Source: Mycolicibacterium goodii (lineage in GTDB: Bacteria; Actinomycetota; Actinomycetes; Mycobacteriales; Mycobacteriaceae). Taken from it: 64,000 nucleotides of DNA. The DNA lies in contig NZ_CP092364.2 of NCBI RefSeq assembly GCF_022370755.2, positions 5,828,001-5,892,000 on the forward strand, in the 5' to 3' direction. The notes beneath the pieces are model-generated. The model saw only the letters and a list, made by a program, of their open reading frames with translations, ran no database searches and was not told where the DNA came from. Each line of letters begins with the position of its first letter. The first letter of the stretch is position 1. Positions 23,701-32,505 of this stretch are shown here, in pieces. A program made the translations under genes and the position numbers.

Positions 23701-24632
23701 CGCGCGAACAGATCGGGGGTGAGAACCTCACCGCCACACCAGACATGGCGCAGGGACGCCAGCGAACTGCCGGCGCCGTCGGCGGTCGCGAGCCGATCGA
23801 GCTCGAGCAGGGTGTCGAGCATCGACGAGACCAGGTACACGAACGTCACCTGCTCGGTACGGATCAGCTCCAACAGATACTCGGGGTCTTTCTCACCGTC
23901 CGGAACGGCGACGACGACGCGACCCCCGCTCACGAGCGGAAGGAGGATCTCGTTGATCGAGATGTCGAACGACAACGGCGCCTTGAACAACGAGGCGTCG
24001 GTGTGGTCGTGCTTGCCGAACTGCAGGATGTGGTCACGCTGCCACTGCAACCGCTCGGCGATCGCGTCGTGGCGGATCATCGCGCCCTTGGGCTTCCCGG
24101 TCGACCCGGACGTGAAGATCACGTAAGCCAGCTGCGCTGGGTGCGCATCGACGTCCGGCAGCATCGGCGACTCGGCCGTGAACTGCCAATGCTCCAGACC
24201 GACACGCAAACACGCGACGTCCCAGCCGGATTCGTCGTCGCACGCGACGAACGCCGCCACCGCGTCGGAGTCGGCGAGCACCTGGCGGCGCCGGTGTGCG
24301 GGCCATGCCGGGTCGAGCGGGACGAACGCGACACCGGCCATCATCGCGGCCAGCACGCACACCACCATCTCTGCCGACCGCGGAACGCCGATCGCCACGA
24401 TGGGCTCGGGCCCGTCCCCTGCCGCGGCCCGCACGGCGTGCGCGAGTTGCGCCACGTGGGTCGCGAGTTCGCGGTAGGTGAGACGGCGGGTCCCGTCGAC
24501 GACGGCGACGTCGTCCGGCGTCAGCGCGCACTGCGCGGCGAACAGGGCGGGCACGGTCGATGTGCGCTCCGGTGTGGAGTGGTTGTTCCACAGCTCCAGA
24601 AGCTCTGCGATGTCCAGCGAATCCGCGGTCAC
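1959..24632 (-). CDS. fxbB/fxbC: Exochelin non-ribosomal peptide synthetase, six modules plus thioesterase (FxbB+FxbC in one ORF)
   Basis: One uninterrupted frame of 7557 codons. GTG at 24632 was chosen because GGAGGA lies 8 bases upstream; an in-frame ATG at 24728 would overlap the exporter gene. Domain order: A1-T1-E1, C2-A2-T2, C3-A3-T3-E3, C4-A4-T4-E4, C5-A5-T5, C6-A6-T6-TE. There is no starter condensation domain. All six A domains keep the SGSTG-P-KG/AV loop, YRTGD/YRSGD and the core-10 lysine; all T domains keep the serine (GGDS in T1-T4, GGHS in T5-T6). Codes for A1-A5 predict fhOrn, beta-Ala, hOrn, Thr, hOrn, with epimerases after 1, 3 and 4, matching D-fhOrn, beta-Ala, D-hOrn, D-allo-Thr, L-hOrn of exochelin MS. 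Earlier work, as I recall it, described two synthetases, FxbB and FxbC; here no stop separates them. It is the last gene of the mbtH-exporter-NRPS operon. Confidence 0.95.
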   Translation of the reverse strand: MTADSLDIAELLELWNNHSTPERTSTVPALFAAQCALTPDDVAVVDGTRRLTYRELATHVAQLAHAVRAAAGDGPEPIVAIGVPRSAEMVVCVLAAMMAGVAFVPLDPAWPAHRRRQVLADSDAVAAFVACDDESGWDVACLRVGLEHWQFTAESPMLPDVDAHPAQLAYVIFTSGSTGKPKGAMIRHDAIAERLQWQRDHILQFGKHDHTDASLFKAPLSFDISINEILLPLVSGGRVVVAVPDGEKDPEYLLELIRTEQVTFVYLVSSMLDTLLELDRLATADGAGSSLASLRHVWCGGEVLTPDLFARFRKQLTTTLYHGYGPAEATIGVSHVIYRDTAERIATSIGRPNPHTQLYVLDEYLRPVPPGIGGELYAAGFLLGRGYVNAPALTASRFVANPFDGTGSRMYRTGDLARWTEDGTLEFLGRADNQVKIGGRRVELEEIESQLADHPAVRQAVVDVHRASGADLLVGYLVTVDGVTNDASLHARVAEWAHTRLPEYMVPKAFVALERVPLTANGKTDRRALPAPDIARSKTVRPPRTPRETVLCQAFADALDIDAVGVDEDFFALGGDSIVAIRVVGRLRAAGYTLRPRDMFAHRTVEALAPLLDESRTDSHVDAVGVAIEPSGPADATPILRWLDEVGATGSVMDGFYQGMSLVTPADTDETTLRAALTATVRRHHVLWSRPGRTASDLEIPDAPPQITLLTTHSTGEISQAVEHVAMQLVSALDTTRIAFGWIRRPQAPGRLVVVAHHTVIDGVSLRILAEDVATAHRLILDGRPAELPAENTSWRAWAQRLTETVANGGFDADLQYWRQVCATSETFWGDRALDPERDTVATESRLTVELPAAVADPILTAVPDRIHGHVNDALVAALYLALRRWLHGRGVNADTLLVEMEGHGREGHLIGDLDLSSTVGWFTTLYPVALRDNGFDWQAAVGGGADLGAAVRSVKDQLRAVPSHGFSYGALRYLREGTTGLDAVPQVLFNYLGRFDTADRPWAFADDNVAVLEDRDPGMPLPRLLEVNAEAVTVAEGTVLRATFSWPAEAVAESEVRALAGMWTDLLTAIATSDDVRGHSASDFDRVDITADDVAELERRYPDLTDILPLTPAQQGIYFHSTFSRNRDPYVVQQIVDITGPLDTERFRRATESVVARHRALSAVFTTLSDGTPVAVHAAAVAPDFDVIDARDAADPSAVVSRRARWERERRFNLAAAPLTRYALVRRRDDVHTMIQTVHHIVADGWSVPIVLDDLLTAYTGDDFNGPAPQFTRFVDWLQARDAEADRTAWAPVLEGIAEPTRLAAADGARNHEAGSGFGTRTVTLQPRSVVAAAAGSAAVTVGTLLHTAWGLTLGRLTGRDDVVFGTVVSGRGGSVDSADGIESIVGLLVNTIPVRVRWTAGDSGTEVAARLAAAEAALLEHHHLPLTEAHRLAGLGELFDTLVVIENLGATTHARGELTLGDIGVIEAPHYPLTLMISVRDTITVTVTNDRRHVSDVLAESAVSAFAEVLTALTADPMVRPEDINLAGPVVRAEPAGPPQTVTAMLTAAVALHRDATALVVGDSEWTYGQLDTRARELAAALVAAGVRRGDIVGLAAARSADLVAAMWAIISAGAVYLPVDLSYPRARIEYMLQHARPAAVIVDGVGLHVVSGTLPADTPIVRTTETAGAHAEFTPVAVDGADAVSLLYTSGSTGEPKAVVGTHAALANRLAWAVAVWPAATRVAKSSLSFIDGTTELLAGLVAGARTILAGEETARDGRRLAQLVAAHGVEQLLAVPALAAVLADERTEDVAALTRWIVSGEALEPQHLHTLRRACPDAEIVNSYGSSEVTGDVLIGAQDAAGITLGAAVPGAGVRILDAGLRELPAGVIGEIYVTGVQLARGYLGRGGQTATRFVAAPGGVRMYRTGDLGAVLPDGRVVFAGRADDQLKINGHRVEPGEVESVFARQPGVREAAVIGTGAQLAAFVVLEAAAAGPEALLDTVRAELPRHLVPATVRQVRAIPLLPNGKRDATALRALLEPGPATRGTAAPADHVQRTVLDVMSGVLGRDGLGADDDFFAVGGDSISAIRVTTRLARAGYHVATEDVFRGRTAAGVAVLVEEAPTVAANAPVEPLGTVRLSGATVERIRETDAVEDIWAMSPLQQGVYYQSTLADAGPTYIAQNIFEFDRRIDVDAMQRAFTALLRRHRQLRVGFRTVEHVEAEPAPDATAVVQLVITDPPSDITVVDLSDRDDPAAGQHVADNDRTAPFDLTTPPLLRLTVIRLPGGRDRMLFTYHFLLFDGWSRELVLRELFALYDSGAQRGAVAPHADLVVRHLQWLATDGDPHTSGAADAWRNLLAGLTEPTLASGVSPDHPDARPETEPGRIVVTVPEEVTEHLHACAGARGATLNSVVTAAVALVTGYHAGTTDVVIGTTVAGRPGHLVGIDETIGLFLNTVPVRVDMSPTRSVAEAIAAIGAQRVAMMRHDHLGLGQIQRAAGDSGSALFDSLLVLQNFLDDDTFTDLESRHGIVDVSYHDTTHFPLTWVLTPGRELTIKLEHRVVDDARAAEMVGQLLAVLRTIAAQPDIAVGAVDLIGTDRSAQLERRWSSTARPLEPVTIAELLARQAERSPHDIALVFGDRAVTYREFDDRVSQFARYLRAWGAAPETFVALALPRSIDMVVGLFAVLRAGAAYLPLELDLPIDRLRTIIDDAQPVLLVTTGDRTELAAHARGHGAEVITLDDAGTVAALADTPAHALTADELGRFASGAARLNHPAYLIYTSGSTGRPKGVLTGYAGLTNMYFNHREAIFEPTVRRAASSEPLRIAHTVSFSFDMSWEELFWLVEGHQVHVCDEELRRDAPALVGYCHRHRIDVINVTPTYAHHLFDAGLLDEGAHAPALVLLGGEAVGDGVWSALRDHPDSAGYNLYGPTEYTINTLGGGTEDSDTPTVGQPIWNTRGYILDAALRPVPDGAVGELYIAGTGLARGYHRRAGLTAATMVADPYVPGGRMYRTGDLVRRRPGSVELLDYLGRVDDQVKIRGYRVELGEIESVLAAADNVARCAVVARQTGTNPPAKTLAAYVIPAQRPTGEAQFITGLRDHLARVLPGYMVPTRYGIVDALPLTINGKLDVAALPEPVAATSGSGRAPRTDREAILLEIVSSVLGIDGIGVDDDFFTLGGDSISSISVCGRARKAGLAITPRDVFRRRTVAALAAGAEATTVSRPGPDTGVGTIAATPMLAETEQARTPLANFYQAMVLATPVGITAHDVERVLQTVVDAHAMLRARLEDTATGWSLTVPEQTSAVPLAVRTGALTADRVADEKAAAAAELDPHHGVMVRAVWFDAQEATGQLLLVIHHLVIDGVSWRILSEDLARAWNGRTGGRDVSVDPVLDPVPTSFRTWSKALAERTFDDERDHWADVLATPDPDLGPRPLDPAIDTASTVRSHNVTLSSDISEALLSAVPAAMYGGVNDVLLTALSLALAQWRADRGQSQDSTAVISLEGHGRESDLVAADLDLSRTVGWFTSIYPVRVDPGRLGWDQVVSGGAELAAAAKAVKEQLRTVPNRGLGYGVLRHLNGALPGTPPQILFNYLGRFSGGSGREWQPVAGIGALSEGVDPANPAMTLEINALAEDRPDGTVLSMTLAWPGGLLDAEDVIELGSMWADVLAALTRCTELRGHTPSDFGLISVTQDDIDGWERLGEVEDVLPLLPLQEGMYFHSMFGDSNTDTYRVQQIAELSGPVDPEILRMSLAAVTRRHQALRASFRELTDGRLAQVIWADVPVDFQVADTDALESIAAEELTRPFDLAHAPLVRYTLVRLGDHEHRLIQTMHHIIADGWSYPVLFGDIVDHYNAALGLGAPPQPLTVTLRDHIETVTAGDRDAARQAWVQALADIEPTTLVPRPDGAVVGEHHSVVRTLDAARTAAVVQAAREHGVTVGTVLHGAWGLLLGKLLGRNHVVFGSTVSGRGGELDGTESIVGLLINTIPVPMSWDLHASLSKALSDLQDQQSALLDAQQLGLAELARLAGVREFFDTMVVVENFPTTGSTDHTDPRGVAFHGFTGTDSPHYPVSFVAYVDDELTLEIKYDAGVVTPAAAERYAERVEHILTAFAETPELPVGRIDLRTNDERQYTANHTSRPGPDRTLDAAFADIAAAYPEAIAVRCGDTELTYRTLDERAAAVAATLTELGVGAESRVAVALPRSADLIVALLAVLKAGGTYVPIDIGSPAARVQHILADSHPVCLLTDTRDRFSGVPQVILAEAARSTARKPASPDSAHDHAPDSAAYVIYTSGSTGVPKGVEVTHRNVAALFAGTAAGLFDFGPHDVWTMFHSAAFDFSVWELWGPLLHGGRLVVVEQEVARDPERFVDLLARERVTVLNQTPSAFYPLIEADRRLRRDLALRYVIFGGEALDLRRLAPWYENHESHAPRLVNMYGITETCVHVTHRALESADTASSGSLIGGPIVGLRVHLLDDTLQPVPTGVVGEMYIAGGQVARGYTDRSGLTATRFVANPFDGAGERMYRSGDFAMWSDTGELIYLGRSDSQVKVRGYRIELGEVEAALVALRGVTNAAADVRTDDTGRSRLIGYVVGVVGAGDLDTTALRGALAERLPDYMVPSTLVTLDTLPLTVNGKLDRAALPEPETVEPARAPAAEEATDTASLLAGLCSEILGTTVGVDDDFFTAGGDSIVAIQLVNRARRCGVRITPQQVFVHRTPAGLAAVIDTVDVAADNPEDDAGPDLGEIMLTPIVQRLAELGGTMTRLNQAELLRTPAGVTVAQLETAVNAVIARHDALRIRLHRPAPMLWSMEATVGAPISITRVDVHDFDDERLRTAIATESDAAADRLDPENGVVVEAVWFDRGPGTQGRLLLVVHHLAVDGVSWRILVEDLAEACRQVLDGQRVVLAPVTTSLRSYARTVNENAQHSARLAEFEHWTGVLAPGGELDPQADTVTLTVGTTRDHEIRLSADDTEPLLTTVPAAAHADVTETLVAALHLALCRWRTARGGAVDAPLVLDLERHGRDGWGEDLDLSRTVGWFTAIAPVRLPAPGDDLIAVLRAVKESLRAAPDGGLGYGRLRYCNPRTAAALARFGTPQVLFNYLGRWAADAPDDWASAPEVDALRTGPNPDLGTPYLLEVNAICDDTVDGPRLRATLTYADGDIDEAAVAELGDLWVASLRELGSIARGGGSAALAPSDLPLVKLTQDQIDRVVDAVSGRVETIWPLSPLQEGVYLQARYATAAVYIVQNVFDFAATIDTAALQTAYSAVMARNPVLRSAFCSDDLPQPVAAIVNGPVCEPRVIDLTGLPGEAVDAKIDEITAEDRLHTFDLAAAPLARMTVLRTADGDRLIFSYHFLLLDGWSREQLLRELFAEYTAVRAGRRADLPVPTADFTDYLRWLAQQDHGVSAREWAEALRGLEAPTLLVPDAVGTDPTLALRLEFLLSENETEALSAAARAAGVTLNAVISTALALVLGYETGAEDVVFGSTVAGRPTDLDGIDTVIGLFLNTVPTRVRLAPGRTVADTMRTVQSDRLRLMDHEYLGLGDIQRALAAANRGNGALSGGGPLFDSLYVLQNFLDDDTFTDMETEHGIVGHDSIDASHYPLTWVASPGRRLWMKLEYRPDVVEHAYAQTLLDRLRHVLLQITDDAERPTATLTLMLPAEAGAKGARDTETEHELPAESVLDLLAERAAQSSELTALVCGDGSIDYAELLARVNRLAWLLRGSGIGPEDTVALAVPRSIDAVVALFAVLRAGAAYLPLELDYPDERLAVMLGDAEPVCVLATCSTAQRISGLTPTAMLVLDAPDVGERLARSRTDWDGYSPHPDQPAYVIYTSGSTGKPKGVVTPHRGLTNMHLNHREAIFAPAIAKAGGRRLKIAHTVSFSFDMSWEELLWLIEGHEVHICDEVLRRDATALVRYCHDRHIDVINVTPTYAALLFEEGLLEGAGQGGHPPVLVLLGGEAVSTAVWDRLRDSDRWYGYNLYGPTEYTINTLGGGTDDSAEPTVGTPIWNTRAHILDSWLRPVPDGVPGELYIAGAGLARGYLGQPGLTASRFVANPFEPGRMYRTGDLVVRRATGTIDFLGRTDDQVKIRGYRVELGDIQAALVAHPGVTQAAVIARPDTAGSSRLVAYVVPAVENTDLLDQLRTHLTGTLPPYMVPTAMTTLPEIPLTDNGKLDTRALPDVAPLGGRGAGRAPQSPVEVTLCGMFADILGLSDTDTDICIDDDFFDLGGHSLLTVRLISRVRSELGAELSLADVFNARTVAALAQHIAVAPGRGGRRPALAAGLRPQHIPASPAQQRMLILDRLGETGSAYNYPLVFRVRGALDIDALRHALTDVADRHEALRTVFDDRDGVYHQRILPRGTQPPLHVTDCAADELPARADVLVDHRFDLTTVIPLRADVLRSGPEDHTVVVLLHHIATDEWSDTPFLADLNTAYAARRAGTGGALPEPAVQYADHTLWQRELLSDIGAQQLEFWRTALAGAPDETTLPTDRPRPARPTGAGGMLDVEIPAETASALRRLAGDHQVSMLMVLHAAVAVLVHRLGAGDDIVVGTPVAGRDDAALDDVVGLFVNTVVLRADLAGNPTFTELLDRVRAADLAAFAHQDVPFDRLVEELKPPRVVGRNPLFNLFVGYHLRTGPDPDMFGLVTEWTEPAVSAAMFDLGFTLIDHGGAATAHLMAEYAADLFDESTVRTLARRLVTLLERVVAGSAAVADIRVGAIDLLEPGERDALIVERNATDHHVEPTSLGALVSRQAGQTPDATALRFDGHDLTYRELDEWSDRLAALLVRQGAGPGTVVGVSLARSTELVVALVAVAKSGAAFLPLDPEYPAERLTYMVADAEPVTVLDAPDVVQRSRTEGAGTLPSIDPAAWAYVLYTSGSTGRPKGVAVAHAGIVNRIAWLQHAYPLGTDDRMLVKTPISFDTSVWEVFWPLSVGATLVVARPGGHRDPAYLAATITGQAVTAVDFVPSMLEVFLDESDAHTCASLTRVTVGGEALSTELAARFTEAFPGVPLHNLYGPTEAAVDVLGWTADGGPVALGGPGWNVRAYVLDEYLNPVPTGAPGELYLAGIQLADGYLHRSALTAARFVACPFDTGSRMYRTGDVVRWRTDAHLEYLGRSDDQIKLRGVRIEPGEIEAVLATHHAVSSARVIARDDRLVAYYVPDGTEADPDALRAHAAAALPLHMVPSAFMALTEFPLTPSGKLDRRALPSPAHITTGRAPETDRQRRLCELFSSVLGFEVTGIDDDFFVLGGHSLLLVRLAAALRREFAVDIPVADLMVAPTVADIDERLDTAGGATSSLAPVLPLRVTGCEPPLFCVHPASGLSWQFAGLKRHLPPEVPIYGLQSPLFTGTPLPESITELAARYADTVTGVAPSGPVRLLGWSFGGSMALLIAQELTRRGREVTFVGMLDARTDTVDTDPDGVSGAGFDTEAVLAGLLREMGFPVDPRARMTVAEAVALVRDTDDVITVLDDDQIALVIENYVAAEKLTAAADYGRYDGDVFFVDATILEMDLQGVASHGWRGHVGGELKIVELDCRHSELMDADVLERLGPLISAALRGRR
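5870..9020 (-). other. NRPS module 5: C5-A5(hOrn)-T5
   Basis: C5 about residues 5205-5652 ([10 protein letters not shown], again Tyr for the first His), A5 5672-6172 with code DMENLGLINK, T5 6185-6255 (LGGHSLLTV). No epimerase follows, so L-hOrn is predicted. C5-A5 is strikingly similar to C3-A3, and the likeness stops at the carrier domain (GGHS here, GGDS there). Confidence 0.8.
9110..13580 (-). other. NRPS module 4: C4-A4(Thr)-T4-E4
   Basis: C4 about residues 3685-4115 (HHIIADGWS), A4 4131-4635, T4 4645-4718, E4 4731-5175. The A4 code reads DFWNIGMVHK, the standard threonine code. Alpha-carbon epimerisation of L-Thr by E4 ([19 protein letters not shown]) yields D-allo-Thr, which explains the unusual allo stereochemistry of exochelin without a separate enzyme. 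Confidence 0.82.
13640..18230 (-). other. NRPS module 3: C3-A3(hOrn)-T3-E3
   Basis: C3 about residues 2135-2585, A3 2602-3125, T3 3135-3202, E3 3218-3665. The A3 code reads DMENLGLINK, the known N5-hydroxyornithine code. In C3 the first His of the HHxxxDG motif is Tyr ([10 protein letters not shown]) while the catalytic second His remains. E3 ([17 protein letters not shown]) gives D-hOrn. Confidence 0.8.
18330..21340 (-). other. NRPS module 2: C2-A2(beta-Ala)-T2
   Basis: C2 about residues 1098-1528 (HHIVADGWS), A2 1541-2025, T2 2035-2101. The A2 pocket reads I-D-T-L-I-S-S-G-D-K. It lacks the Asp235 that binds an alpha-amino group and has an Asp one position later, as in known beta-alanine A domains (VDxVISIGDK). 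No epimerase follows, as expected for an achiral residue, yet T2 carries the GGDSI form usually seen before epimerases. Confidence 0.78.
21380..24530 (-). other. NRPS module 1: A1(fhOrn)-T1-E1
   Basis: A1 about residues 35-528, T1 550-612 (LGGDSIVAI), E1 632-1085 ([26 protein letters not shown]). Reading the pocket by eye against GrsA gives DINYWGGIGK. This is the code known for N5-formyl-N5-hydroxyornithine, as in the first module of coelichelin synthetase. It implies FxbA formylates the free amino acid before loading, and E1 makes the D-form. Confidence 0.8.
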
Positions 24633-24700
24633 GTGCGAGCGTCCTCCATGTGCGTCGTGTGCCGACCCGCCAACCGTTTTCGGTGGGTACGGCCCGGGTC

Positions 24701-26470
24701 TCAGTTGTGCCTGCTCCAGGCCTGCCACAGCTGCGCGTACCGACCGCCCATGGCGATCAGTTCCGCGTGGGTGCCGTGTTCGACGATGCGGCCGTCGGCC
24801 ATGACCGCCACTTGGTCTGCCTGAGCGGCCTGGGTCAGGCGGTGCGCGACGATGAGTGTGGTGCGGCCCGCGGTGGCCGCCGCGGCGGCGTCCTCGAGTT
24901 CGGCCGCATGGGCGCTGCCCGCCTCCGCGGTGGCCTCATCGAGAACCACCACCTTCGGATCGGCGAGCACCAGCCGGGCCATCGCGACGTGCTGGGCCTG
25001 CGCGGCCGTCAGCTCGAGTCCGTGCTCGCCGACGTGGGTGTCGAGCCCGTCGTCGAGTGCCTTGACCCAGGTACTCGCGCCGACGGTTTCCAGTGCGGCC
25101 AAGACCTCGTCGAGCGTCGCGGCGGGCGCCACGAGTCGCAGGTCGTCGATGAGCGGACCGGAGAACACGTGCACTTCCTGCGTGATCGTGGCGACCCAGC
25201 GCCGAAGATCGGCGATCTCGGTGACCGGGACCCCACCGATGCGGGCCTGCCCGGCGGTCGGCGTGAGCATTCCCGCGACGATTCCGGCCAACGTGGTCTT
25301 GCCTGCGCCGGTGGTGCCCACCAGCGCGCAACGGGTCCCCGCCGGGATGGTGAGCGAAACACCGTGCAGGACTTCACGTCCCGCGTCATAAGCGAACGAC
25401 ACGTTGTCCACCACGACGTCGGCGCCGTACGGCGTCGCCGACCCCGTGTGCCGTGTGCCCCGCCCGCCGACGTCCAGATCGATGACACCCACCAGACGTG
25501 CGAGGCTTGCCGAGGCCGACTGTATCTCGTCGAAGTTGTACATCAGTTCACCGATGGGGTTGAACAGCCGGTGGAACATCAACGCCGCCGCGGTGACCTG
25601 CCCGACCGTGACACCACCGGAACGCACCAGCAGGAAACCGACCACCAATGTGGCGGTCAGGCCGATGAATTCGGCGCGATTGACGCGCCCGACCAGGCGG
25701 GTGAAGAACGTGAACACCGCGATCGAGATGTCCCGCGCCCGGCGCGAGGCCCGGTCGATGTCGGCGAGGTGCCGATCGTGGATCTCGTAGGCGTCGATGG
25801 TCCTGGCACCCTGGATCGACTCGACCGTGACCTGCGCCCGGTTGGCGATCGCGATCCGCTCGTCGGCGTACATCGGGGCCGATCGCGGTAGGTACCAACG
25901 CAAGCCGGCGATGTAGGCCGGGATGGCCAGCGCGCCAGCGAGACCGAGACGCCAGTCCAGGCTCGCCATGCCGACCAGCGTGACGATCCCCAGGAAGAAC
26001 CCGTTGAGGATCACCGGCAGGACCTGCGCGACGGTGCGGGCGACGACAGCCACGTCGGGCCCGACACGTGACAGCAGATCGCCGCGCCCGCTCTCCTCGA
26101 TCAGGGTCGCCGGTAGGTTCAGCGCGCGTTCCAGGACCCGCTCGCGCAGGTCGGCGAGCATCTGTTCGCCGAGTTTGGTGGTGAGGTAGGTGGACAACCC
26201 GGTCCCGAGACCGCCCGCCACGGCCGCTGCCGCGATCACCGCGCCGAGCGTCACGAGATCGCTTGTGTCACCGCCCTGTCGGACCCGGTCGACCAGCATG
26301 CCGAGCAGATAGATCGGGACCACCGAGGCACCGGCAGCCGCGATCCCGACCGCCACCACCGCGACCAGGGCGCTCCGCCTGCGGCGCAGGTCGGCCACCA
26401 GCCACGCGGCGGAGCGCCTTGCCGTCGCGACCGGCAGCACCGGTGGTGTGATCGGTTCGTCGGAGATCAT
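24701..26470 (-). CDS. exiT: ABC exporter half with intact Walker motifs (ExiT-type, siderophore export)
   Basis: Half-size ABC exporter, 589 aa: N-terminal transmembrane domain (about residues 25-310) and nucleotide-binding domain. Walker A is intact (GTTGAGKTT), Walker B is VVVLDEAT with the catalytic Glu, and the switch His is present (VAHRLT). The signature LSGGQ, however, is replaced by LTAAQ. This complements the defects of the neighbouring half-transporter, so the two should form an asymmetric heterodimer. The ATG at 26470 overlaps the TGA of the upstream gene (ATGA), a sign of translational coupling, and the NRPS starts 68 bp downstream. Export of exochelin is inferred from position and from the published exiT gene of this locus. 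I am unsure whether exiT originally denoted this half, the other, or both. Confidence 0.85.
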   Translation of the reverse strand: MISDEPITPPVLPVATARRSAAWLVADLRRRRSALVAVVAVGIAAAGASVVPIYLLGMLVDRVRQGGDTSDLVTLGAVIAAAAVAGGLGTGLSTYLTTKLGEQMLADLRERVLERALNLPATLIEESGRGDLLSRVGPDVAVVARTVAQVLPVILNGFFLGIVTLVGMASLDWRLGLAGALAIPAYIAGLRWYLPRSAPMYADERIAIANRAQVTVESIQGARTIDAYEIHDRHLADIDRASRRARDISIAVFTFFTRLVGRVNRAEFIGLTATLVVGFLLVRSGGVTVGQVTAAALMFHRLFNPIGELMYNFDEIQSASASLARLVGVIDLDVGGRGTRHTGSATPYGADVVVDNVSFAYDAGREVLHGVSLTIPAGTRCALVGTTGAGKTTLAGIVAGMLTPTAGQARIGGVPVTEIADLRRWVATITQEVHVFSGPLIDDLRLVAPAATLDEVLAALETVGASTWVKALDDGLDTHVGEHGLELTAAQAQHVAMARLVLADPKVVVLDEATAEAGSAHAAELEDAAAAATAGRTTLIVAHRLTQAAQADQVAVMADGRIVEHGTHAELIAMGGRYAQLWQAWSRHN

Positions 26471-28200
26471 CGTGTCACCAGATCCCGGTAGTCGTCGTGG
26501 GCGTCCACCAGTTCTCGGTGGGTGCCCTCGCTGCGCAGCCGGCCATCGACGACGAGCAGGACGCGGTCGGCCGCGGCCAGCAGGGCGGGGCTGCTCGTCA
26601 GGACAAGCGTGGTGCGTCCCGCGGCGGCACGCAGCCGGCGGATGCCGTCGGCGATGGCCTGTTCCGTGACCGCGTCGACCGCGGTCGTTGGGTCGTGCAA
26701 CACCAGGACCGCGGGGTCGACCAGCAGGGCGCGGGCCAGCGTCCAGCGCTGACGCTGCCCGCCGGAGAGACTGGCGCCCCGTTCCACGACCCGATGGGCG
26801 AGGCCGTCGGGGTGCAGGTCGACGACATCGAGGGCGCACGACGCCTGCAGCGCGTCCGCGACGCGGACCTCACCGCGACGCGCTTCGGGCGGGATCACGT
26901 GCAGATTCGATTCCAGGGTGCCGCTGAACATCGCGCTCAGATGGTGTTCGACCAGCAACTGTTCGCGCCGCTCGCCGGGCGGGATCTGGTCGAGGCGGCG
27001 GCCACCCACCAGCACGGTGCCCTTGTCCTCGGCTCGCTCGAACCCGGAGAGCAGGTCCACGAGCGCAGATGCGTCACGGACATCGGTGGTGAGTACCGCG
27101 ACGAACTCGCCCGGCTCGACGTCGAACGACAGACCTTTCAGACCGCCGTGGGTCGCGCGGCGGACCGACAGGTGCGCCGCGGAGTTCCCCGGCTCGGCCG
27201 CGATGCCGGGGGAGTGGCGGGTCTCGGCGTTGAGGACGTTGGCCACGCGGTTGGCCGAGGCGCGGGCTTCGGCGACCCAGCTGGGCACGATCGCCAACAG
27301 GGAGAACGGTTCGATGAGGAACTGTGCGAGGCCGATCACGGTGATCAACTGGCCGACGGTCAGTGACCCGCGGATCGCGAAGTATGTGGCGGCCACCGCC
27401 ACGGCCATGGCGGCGAGCGCTCCGGCCGCGGCGGCCGCACCTGAATGAGCACTCTGGATGCGTGCGGCACGCAGTGTCGCGGTGAGCGCGCGACGGCTCG
27501 CGACGCGGTAGCGTCCGGCGGCGTTGGCCTGTGCGCCGATGCCCTGCAGCGGTCGATGCCCGCTGATCAGGTCGGTCGCCAATGCCGTGGCGCGGCCGAT
27601 CTCGGCCTGCTGATCCTCCACCCGACGCGCGATCATCGGCGCGGTGAGCTGAAGGCCGAGCACCACCACGGGCACACCGATCAGAACCATCAAACCCAGT
27701 GGCAGATCTATGGTCAGCAGGACCGCGCCACTCACCGCGGTGCCCACCACCGCGCCGGCGATGCGCGGCACGTAGTCGAGCAGGTACGACACCTCGTCGG
27801 CGTCGTCGGACGAGATCGAGAGCAGTTCACCGACCTTGTAGTCGGTTCTGATTCCGAGCGGGTCGAGGATCTTGGCGCTCGACTCGACCCGAAGCAGGTG
27901 TGATTCGCGCGCGATGGCGAACATCAACAATCGTGCGCCGAAGCGGTAGACCACCGTCAGCACCACGAAAAGTGCGGCAAGCACGGCGATCCAGCGAATG
28001 ATCGCTTCGACGCTGCCGGTTGCCACGGCGCGGTCGACGATGATGCCGATGAGCACGGGGACCGACACCTCGCACAGTTGGTGCACGGCGATGAGAGTCG
28101 TACCGGACGTGAGCCACTTCAGGTTTCGACTCACGGTACGCCGAAGTACGCGAACTCCGGTCCAACGCCGGTGGGTTCGCGTGGTGTCGGCCATGATCAC
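26467..28200 (-). CDS. ABC exporter half with degenerate ATPase site (partner of the ExiT-type half)
   Basis: Half-size ABC exporter, 577 aa, with a membrane domain (about residues 15-320) and a nucleotide-binding domain. The LSGGQRQR signature is intact, but the Walker A loop lacks the GxGKS/T core ([11 protein letters not shown]). In Walker B (VLVLHDPT) the catalytic Glu is Pro, and the switch His is missing (LVLTSSP). Such a half can only contribute its signature to one working ATP site with the Walker motifs of the next gene. The start is GTG at 28200, overlapping the stop of the mbtH-like gene (GTGA); an ATG at 28194 is a possible alternative. Predicted role: exochelin export through the inner membrane together with the downstream half. 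Confidence 0.83.
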   Translation of the reverse strand: MIMADTTRTHRRWTGVRVLRRTVSRNLKWLTSGTTLIAVHQLCEVSVPVLIGIIVDRAVATGSVEAIIRWIAVLAALFVVLTVVYRFGARLLMFAIARESHLLRVESSAKILDPLGIRTDYKVGELLSISSDDADEVSYLLDYVPRIAGAVVGTAVSGAVLLTIDLPLGLMVLIGVPVVVLGLQLTAPMIARRVEDQQAEIGRATALATDLISGHRPLQGIGAQANAAGRYRVASRRALTATLRAARIQSAHSGAAAAAGALAAMAVAVAATYFAIRGSLTVGQLITVIGLAQFLIEPFSLLAIVPSWVAEARASANRVANVLNAETRHSPGIAAEPGNSAAHLSVRRATHGGLKGLSFDVEPGEFVAVLTTDVRDASALVDLLSGFERAEDKGTVLVGGRRLDQIPPGERREQLLVEHHLSAMFSGTLESNLHVIPPEARRGEVRVADALQASCALDVVDLHPDGLAHRVVERGASLSGGQRQRWTLARALLVDPAVLVLHDPTTAVDAVTEQAIADGIRRLRAAAGRTTLVLTSSPALLAAADRVLLVVDGRLRSEGTHRELVDAHDDYRDLVTR

Positions 28201-28433
28201 GCCAAAGTTGCCGTACTGCCGGGCGCTTCGCGCAGCGATCGCGGACGCAGATCGTGCCAGTTGTCATCGACGTACCGCAGGGCGCTGTCACGATCAGCAC
28301 CGTCCGGTCCGCCGTAGACGACCGACCAGCCTGCGGGAATGTCGGCGAACACGGGCCACAGCGAATGCTGGCCCTCGTCGTTGACCAAGACCATGAAGCG
28401 CCCTTCGGCGTCGTCAAATGGATTGTCGGACAA
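28197..28433 (-). CDS. MbtH-like NRPS accessory protein
   Basis: Small MbtH-family protein, 78 aa, a chaperone-like partner of NRPS adenylation domains. The family signature is nearly complete: NPFDD at the start, [20 protein letters not shown], and [11 protein letters not shown], with the three conserved Trp. The start is a TTG at 28433, giving LSDNPFDD, five bases after an AAGGA ribosome site; the longer frame to 28505 has no family similarity before this point. First gene of the operon mbtH-like, ABC half, ABC half, NRPS, joined by overlapping stop/start codons, so it would be made together with the synthetase it assists. Confidence 0.9.
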   Translation of the reverse strand: MSDNPFDDAEGRFMVLVNDEGQHSLWPVFADIPAGWSVVYGGPDGADRDSALRYVDDNWHDLRPRSLREAPGSTATLA

Positions 28434-28573
28434 GCTGTTCCTTCCCCCCTCGATGTCTTCGCCACCGTAACCTCGGTTCTGCACCGGTGGTGGTTTACCC
28501 CTCAAGACCCCTTACGCTTCGAGCCGGTGCGGTCGATGCACTGGACGACTCGGAAGCCAAGCGGCATGCTATC

Positions 28574-28592
28574 AAAGGTAAGGCTTACCAAT
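28574..28592 (+). promoter_or_regulatory. fxbA: IdeR-type iron box in the fxbA / mbtH-like divergent promoter region
   Basis: Site AAAGGTAAGGCTTACCAAT with about 13 of 19 matches to the IdeR consensus, strong in its core, 41 bp upstream of fxbA. IdeR control of fxbA in M. smegmatis is published. The same 199-bp intergenic region (28434-28632) must also hold the promoter of the mbtH-NRPS operon, and I see no second clear box for it. Confidence 0.7.
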
Positions 28593-28632
28593 GTGGTGCT
28601 GCTGAAACCTGTTAGAAAGCTGGGAGTTTCCT

Positions 28633-29592
28633 GTGCGCGTGGTCATGTTCGGCTACCAGACGTGGGGCCATCGGACCCTGCAGGCATTGTTGAAATCGAG
28701 GCACGACGTGTGCCTGGTGGTCACTCACCCGACGAGTGACCATGCCTACGAATCGATTTGGGCCGACTCGGTCGAAGACCTGGCGCGTGAAGCCGGAATC
28801 GAGGTGTTCCTGGCCAAACGGCCCACACCCGAACTGATCGAGCGCGTCGAGGCGCTGGCACCCGACGTCGCCGTGGCAAACAACTGGCGTACTCGCCTGC
28901 CGCGCGAACTCTTCTCGATACCCAAATACGGCACCGTGAATTTGCACGACTCGCTGCTGCCGAGGTTCACCGGATTCTCACCGGTCATCTGGTCACTGAT
29001 CAGCGGAGCCAGCCACACCGGGCTCACGGCCCATCTCATGGACGACGAACTCGACACCGGCGACATCCTGCTGCAGCGGTCCGTCGAGATCACCCCCACC
29101 AGCACCGGTACCAGCCTGGTATACGACACGCTCGACCTGGTACCCGAGGTGTTGGAAGAGGCACTCGACTCCATCGAGAACGGCACCGCCGCGCCGGTTC
29201 CGCAAGACCTTGCGCAACGGACGTTCTTCCACAAGCGTTCCGACCGTGACAGTCTCGTGGACTGGTCCTGGCCGGCCGCCGACATCGAGCGGTTCATCCG
29301 CGCGCTGTCGGATCCCTATCCCAACGCCTACACCTACTTTCGCGGTGAACGACTCCGCCTGATCGCCGCGCACGTCTCGCGTTGCACCTACGGCGGAACC
29401 CCGGGCCGGGTGTTCATCGAAGAGGACGGTGGAATGGTGATCGTCGCGGGCGCCGAGGCGTTCCGCGGACAGTCACCTGGTCTGGTGCTCGACGTGGTGC
29501 GTACCGACGACGGCGTCGACCACGCGGCACTTGACTACTTCGGCCACGGAGGCGGATATCTGACCGCCACAGCGGAATTCGTCACCGCTTGA
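28633..29592 (+). CDS. fxbA: Hydroxyornithine N5-formyltransferase FxbA
   Basis: Formyltransferase of the Fmt/N10-formyl-THF-dependent family, 319 aa, known to be required for exochelin synthesis. The catalytic residues are visible: Asn-x-His in VNLHDSLLPRFTG (about residues 99-111) and Asp in MDDELDTGDIL (about 136-146). The C-terminal third is the substrate-side domain. The pocket of NRPS module 1 fits formyl-hydroxyornithine, so FxbA should act on free N5-hydroxyornithine. GTG start at 28633 with GGGAG seven bases upstream. Transcribed divergently from the mbtH-NRPS operon under an iron box. Its stop codon overlaps the end of the convergent ATPase gene by 11 bp. Confidence 0.93.
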   Translation: MRVVMFGYQTWGHRTLQALLKSRHDVCLVVTHPTSDHAYESIWADSVEDLAREAGIEVFLAKRPTPELIERVEALAPDVAVANNWRTRLPRELFSIPKYGTVNLHDSLLPRFTGFSPVIWSLISGASHTGLTAHLMDDELDTGDILLQRSVEITPTSTGTSLVYDTLDLVPEVLEEALDSIENGTAAPVPQDLAQRTFFHKRSDRDSLVDWSWPAADIERFIRALSDPYPNAYTYFRGERLRLIAAHVSRCTYGGTPGRVFIEEDGGMVIVAGAEAFRGQSPGLVLDVVRTDDGVDHAALDYFGHGGGYLTATAEFVTA

Positions 29593-30403
29593 CGATTCTT
29601 GCGTGCCGCGACGCGCGCGGGACGATCAGTGGGGTACCGGTCTGCGGGTCATCGATGATCTGGCATTCCAGCCCGTAGACATCGTGGACCAGTTCCGCTG
29701 ACATCACGGTGTTCGGATCGCCCTGGGCCACAATATGACCGGCCTTCATCACGATCAGCTCGTCGGCGTAGCGGCACGCCTGGTTGAGGTCGTGCAACAC
29801 GGCGACCACGGTTCGGCCGTGTTCGCGGTTGAGCATCGCGAACAGGTCGAGCAGTTCCACCTGATGTGCGATGTCGAGGTAGGTGGTCGGTTCGTCCAGC
29901 AGGATCAGCGGGGTCTGCTGCGCGAGCACCATCGCGACCCACACCCGCTGGCGCTGGCCACCGGACAGTTCGTCGACCAGTCGCGCCGAGAGGTCTGTCA
30001 CCCCGGTGTGCCGCATGGCGTCGGCCACCGCCGCCGCATCGTCGCGAGACCACTGCCGGAACACCTTTTGATGCGGGAATCGGCCACGCGCCACGAGATC
30101 GGCCACCGTGATGCCCTCCGGTGCGATCGAGGTCTGCGGCAACAGGCCCAGCCGCCGTGCCACCTCTTTCGTGTGCATGGTCGCGATGTCGTGCCCGTCG
30201 AGAATCACCTGCCCGGCAGACGGTTTCAACAACCGGGCGAAACCCCGCAACAGTGTCGACTTGCCACACGCATTGGGCCCCACGATCGCGGTCACCCGGT
30301 CCACGGGTACCTCGACCGACAGACCGTCGATGATGATGTGGTCGTCGTAGGCGATCGAGACGTCGTCGGCTCGGAGCGCCGGGTTCTGTGGCTGTTGAGT
30401 CAT
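29582..30403 (-). CDS. Fe(III)-siderophore ABC importer ATPase (FepC/FecE type)
   Basis: Cytoplasmic ATPase of the ferric-exochelin importer, 273 aa from the ATG. Walker A GPNACGKST, signature LSGGQRQRV, Walker B LILLDEPTTYLD and switch His (VVAVLHDLN) are all intact, and the LDEPTTYLD form is typical of FepC/FhuC proteins. The ATG at 30403 is chosen for an AAAGA stretch about 8 bases upstream; a GTG at 30418 that overlaps the permease stop (GTGA) would add five residues. It is the last gene of the reductase-permease-permease-ATPase operon. It belongs to the published fxuA/fxuB/fxuC set (homologues of FepG, FepC, FepD), but I cannot be sure which letter applies. Confidence 0.9.
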   Translation of the reverse strand: MTQQPQNPALRADDVSIAYDDHIIIDGLSVEVPVDRVTAIVGPNACGKSTLLRGFARLLKPSAGQVILDGHDIATMHTKEVARRLGLLPQTSIAPEGITVADLVARGRFPHQKVFRQWSRDDAAAVADAMRHTGVTDLSARLVDELSGGQRQRVWVAMVLAQQTPLILLDEPTTYLDIAHQVELLDLFAMLNREHGRTVVAVLHDLNQACRYADELIVMKAGHIVAQGDPNTVMSAELVHDVYGLECQIIDDPQTGTPLIVPRASRHARIVKR

Positions 30404-30414
30404 TGCGTGTTCTT

Positions 30415-31473
30415 TCACCGGCGTGCCTGTGTGACAAGGAGATAGACCAGATACATACCGCCCAGCGACACGGTCACCGCGCCCACCGGTAGTTCGTTGT
30501 CCGTGAACAGGTGCTGGGCCACGATGTCGCTGGCGAGCAGCAGCACCGCACCCATGGCGGCTGCGGGCACCAGCGCCACGCCGGGACTCGCGGTCAATCG
30601 ACGCGCCAATTGTGGAGCGGCCAGCGCCACAAAGGAGATCGGTCCCGCCGCCGCGCAGGCCAACGCGACGAGCGCGACGCCCGCCACCAGGTAGCCCAAG
30701 CGCACCCGTTCCGGACTCACGCCGAGCGCGCCTGCGGCGTCGTCACCCATCTGCAGGATCGGCAGCTGCGGACCCAGCGCCAGCAATGCGACTGTCACGA
30801 CAAGGAGACACACCGTCATCGGCACGACCTGCGACCAGGTGAGGCCATTGAGCGTGCCCTGCTGCCACACCGACGCGGTGACCGCGGTGTGGTGGTCCAA
30901 CTTGATCACGATCCACTGATTGACCGAACTGAGCACCGCGCCCACGCCGATACCGACGACGATCAGCCGGTAACCGGCCAGTCCGTTGCGGTACGACAGG
31001 GCGTACACCGCCGCCGCGGTGACCAGCCCACCGATCAGCGCGCCACCGGCAACCGCGTAGTACCCACCGTGTTGCCCACCGGTTCCGATACCCGCGAGCG
31101 CGATGAGCGCCCCGGTGTACGCACCGGAGTTCACGCCGATGATGTCGGGGCTGCCCAACGGATTTCGGGTCAGAGCTTGAAAGATCGCGCCCGACACCCC
31201 GAGTGCCGCACCGATCAGCACTGCCATGAGCATTCGCGGCATGCGCCATTCGAGCACCACCACGCGGTCGAACGTCGAGTTGGCACCGATCAGGACCCGG
31301 AGCACGTCGACAGGTGCGATCGGGTACTTCCCGATCCCCAGCGCGAGGACCGCGGCGACGAACGCCCCGAACAGCAGGGCCGCGACAACGACGACGGCCC
31401 GCCACGAGGTACGCGCCGATACACTGCCGACACGAATCACGCACTGGCGCTTGCCGAACTCGATCGCGGTCAT
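30415..31473 (-). CDS. Fe(III)-siderophore ABC importer permease (FecCD family, second)
   Basis: Integral membrane permease, 352 aa, with the FecCD pattern of about nine to ten hydrophobic segments from residue 30 on. Conserved stretches include GALGVSGAIFQALTRNPLGSPDIIGVNSGA and the coupling region near GDDAAGALGVSPERVRLGY that contacts the ATPase. The ATG at 31473 overlaps the stop of the upstream permease (ATGA, 31470-31473), so the two subunits are translationally coupled. The frame continues to 31851, but the added residues are the upstream gene read in another frame. With the preceding permease it should form the heterodimeric membrane channel for ferric exochelin (FepG-like). Confidence 0.9.
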   Translation of the reverse strand: MTAIEFGKRQCVIRVGSVSARTSWRAVVVVAALLFGAFVAAVLALGIGKYPIAPVDVLRVLIGANSTFDRVVVLEWRMPRMLMAVLIGAALGVSGAIFQALTRNPLGSPDIIGVNSGAYTGALIALAGIGTGGQHGGYYAVAGGALIGGLVTAAAVYALSYRNGLAGYRLIVVGIGVGAVLSSVNQWIVIKLDHHTAVTASVWQQGTLNGLTWSQVVPMTVCLLVVTVALLALGPQLPILQMGDDAAGALGVSPERVRLGYLVAGVALVALACAAAGPISFVALAAPQLARRLTASPGVALVPAAAMGAVLLLASDIVAQHLFTDNELPVGAVTVSLGGMYLVYLLVTQARR

Positions 31474-32501
31474 GCGCGGTCGGCCTTCGATCGCCGGATC
31501 AGCCAGATCAGCACCGGGGCGCCGAGGAACGCCGTCACGATGCCCGCGGGCAGTTCCGAGGGTCGGATGACGACGCGGCCGACGATGTCGGCGGCGAGCA
31601 TGAGGCTCGGCGCGACCACCGTCGCGTACGCGAGCACCCAACGCCAGTCGGGCCCGGTGAACCGCCGCACCGCATGCGGCACCATCAGGCCGACGAAGCC
31701 GATCGGGCCGGCGCCCGCGGTGGCCGCACCTGCCAGCAGCGTCACCGCCGTCATGCTGAGGACCTGAGTGCGAACGACGTTGCCGCCCATGCTCTTGGCG
31801 AGATCCTCGCCCAGGGCCGTGATGTTGAGCGACCGCGAAACAACAAGGCACAGCACGGCGCCGACGGCGATGAACGGGGCGATTGCACCTGCCACCTCGA
31901 GCGGGCGGCCGTCGAGGGCGCCGGCGTCCCAGAACCGCATGTTGTCGAACGCGCGCGGGTTCTGCAACCGGATGACGAAGCCGAAACCGTCCATCACGGC
32001 GCCGATCGCGACGCCCGCCAGCAGCACGCGGACCGGCGTCACGGTGGCACGCCCGGTCATGCCGATGAGGTACACCAGAAGCATCGCGAAAAGTGCTCCC
32101 AGGAACGCGAATCCGATGTACGTCCAGATTCCGCTGAATCCGAAGAATGCGATCGCCGCGACGACGAACAGCGCCGCACCGGAGTTGATGCCGAGGATCT
32201 CGGAGTCGGCCAGCGGGTTACGCCCCACAGCCTGGATCAGGGTGCCCGAGAGTCCGAGCGCCAGGCCGACCAGCAGGCCCAGCACGGTGCGGGGGATCCG
32301 CAGGTCGTGCACAATCCACTGGTCGCCGACGTCCCGGTAGTCGGTGACGGCCTGCCAGACCGTGACCAGTGAGACGTTCTGCGTGCCGATCGCGAGGCTT
32401 GCCACGCACGTCACGGCCAGCACGACCGTCGCGACCGCGAGGCCGACGGCACGGTTGTTGCGGGTCTTCCGCGTGGGTGCAGCCGGTGCCTGGGTGATCA
32501 C
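31470..32501 (-). CDS. Fe(III)-siderophore ABC importer permease (FecCD family, first)
   Basis: FecCD-type permease, 343 aa (FepD-like), with GLALGLSGTLIQAVGRNPLADSEILGINSGA (about residues 80-110) and multiple membrane segments. It partners the second permease downstream. GTG start at 32501, four bases after the stop of the siderophore-interacting protein; no strong ribosome site is seen, so it probably depends on readthrough from that gene. A longer frame reaches 32738 only by reading the reductase gene out of frame. Member of the fxuABC set. Confidence 0.88.
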   Translation of the reverse strand: MITQAPAAPTRKTRNNRAVGLAVATVVLAVTCVASLAIGTQNVSLVTVWQAVTDYRDVGDQWIVHDLRIPRTVLGLLVGLALGLSGTLIQAVGRNPLADSEILGINSGAALFVVAAIAFFGFSGIWTYIGFAFLGALFAMLLVYLIGMTGRATVTPVRVLLAGVAIGAVMDGFGFVIRLQNPRAFDNMRFWDAGALDGRPLEVAGAIAPFIAVGAVLCLVVSRSLNITALGEDLAKSMGGNVVRTQVLSMTAVTLLAGAATAGAGPIGFVGLMVPHAVRRFTGPDWRWVLAYATVVAPSLMLAADIVGRVVIRPSELPAGIVTAFLGAPVLIWLIRRSKADRA

Positions 32502-32505
32502 CGGC

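Noticed and set aside
24633..24728. Upstream ATG start of the NRPS adding 32 residues
   Set aside because: It would overlap the end of the exporter gene and has no good ribosome site, whereas the GTG at 24632 has GGAGGA at proper spacing.
31474..31851. N-terminal extension of the second permease
   Set aside because: The added residues are the upstream permease read out of frame; the ATGA overlap at 31470-31473 marks the real start.
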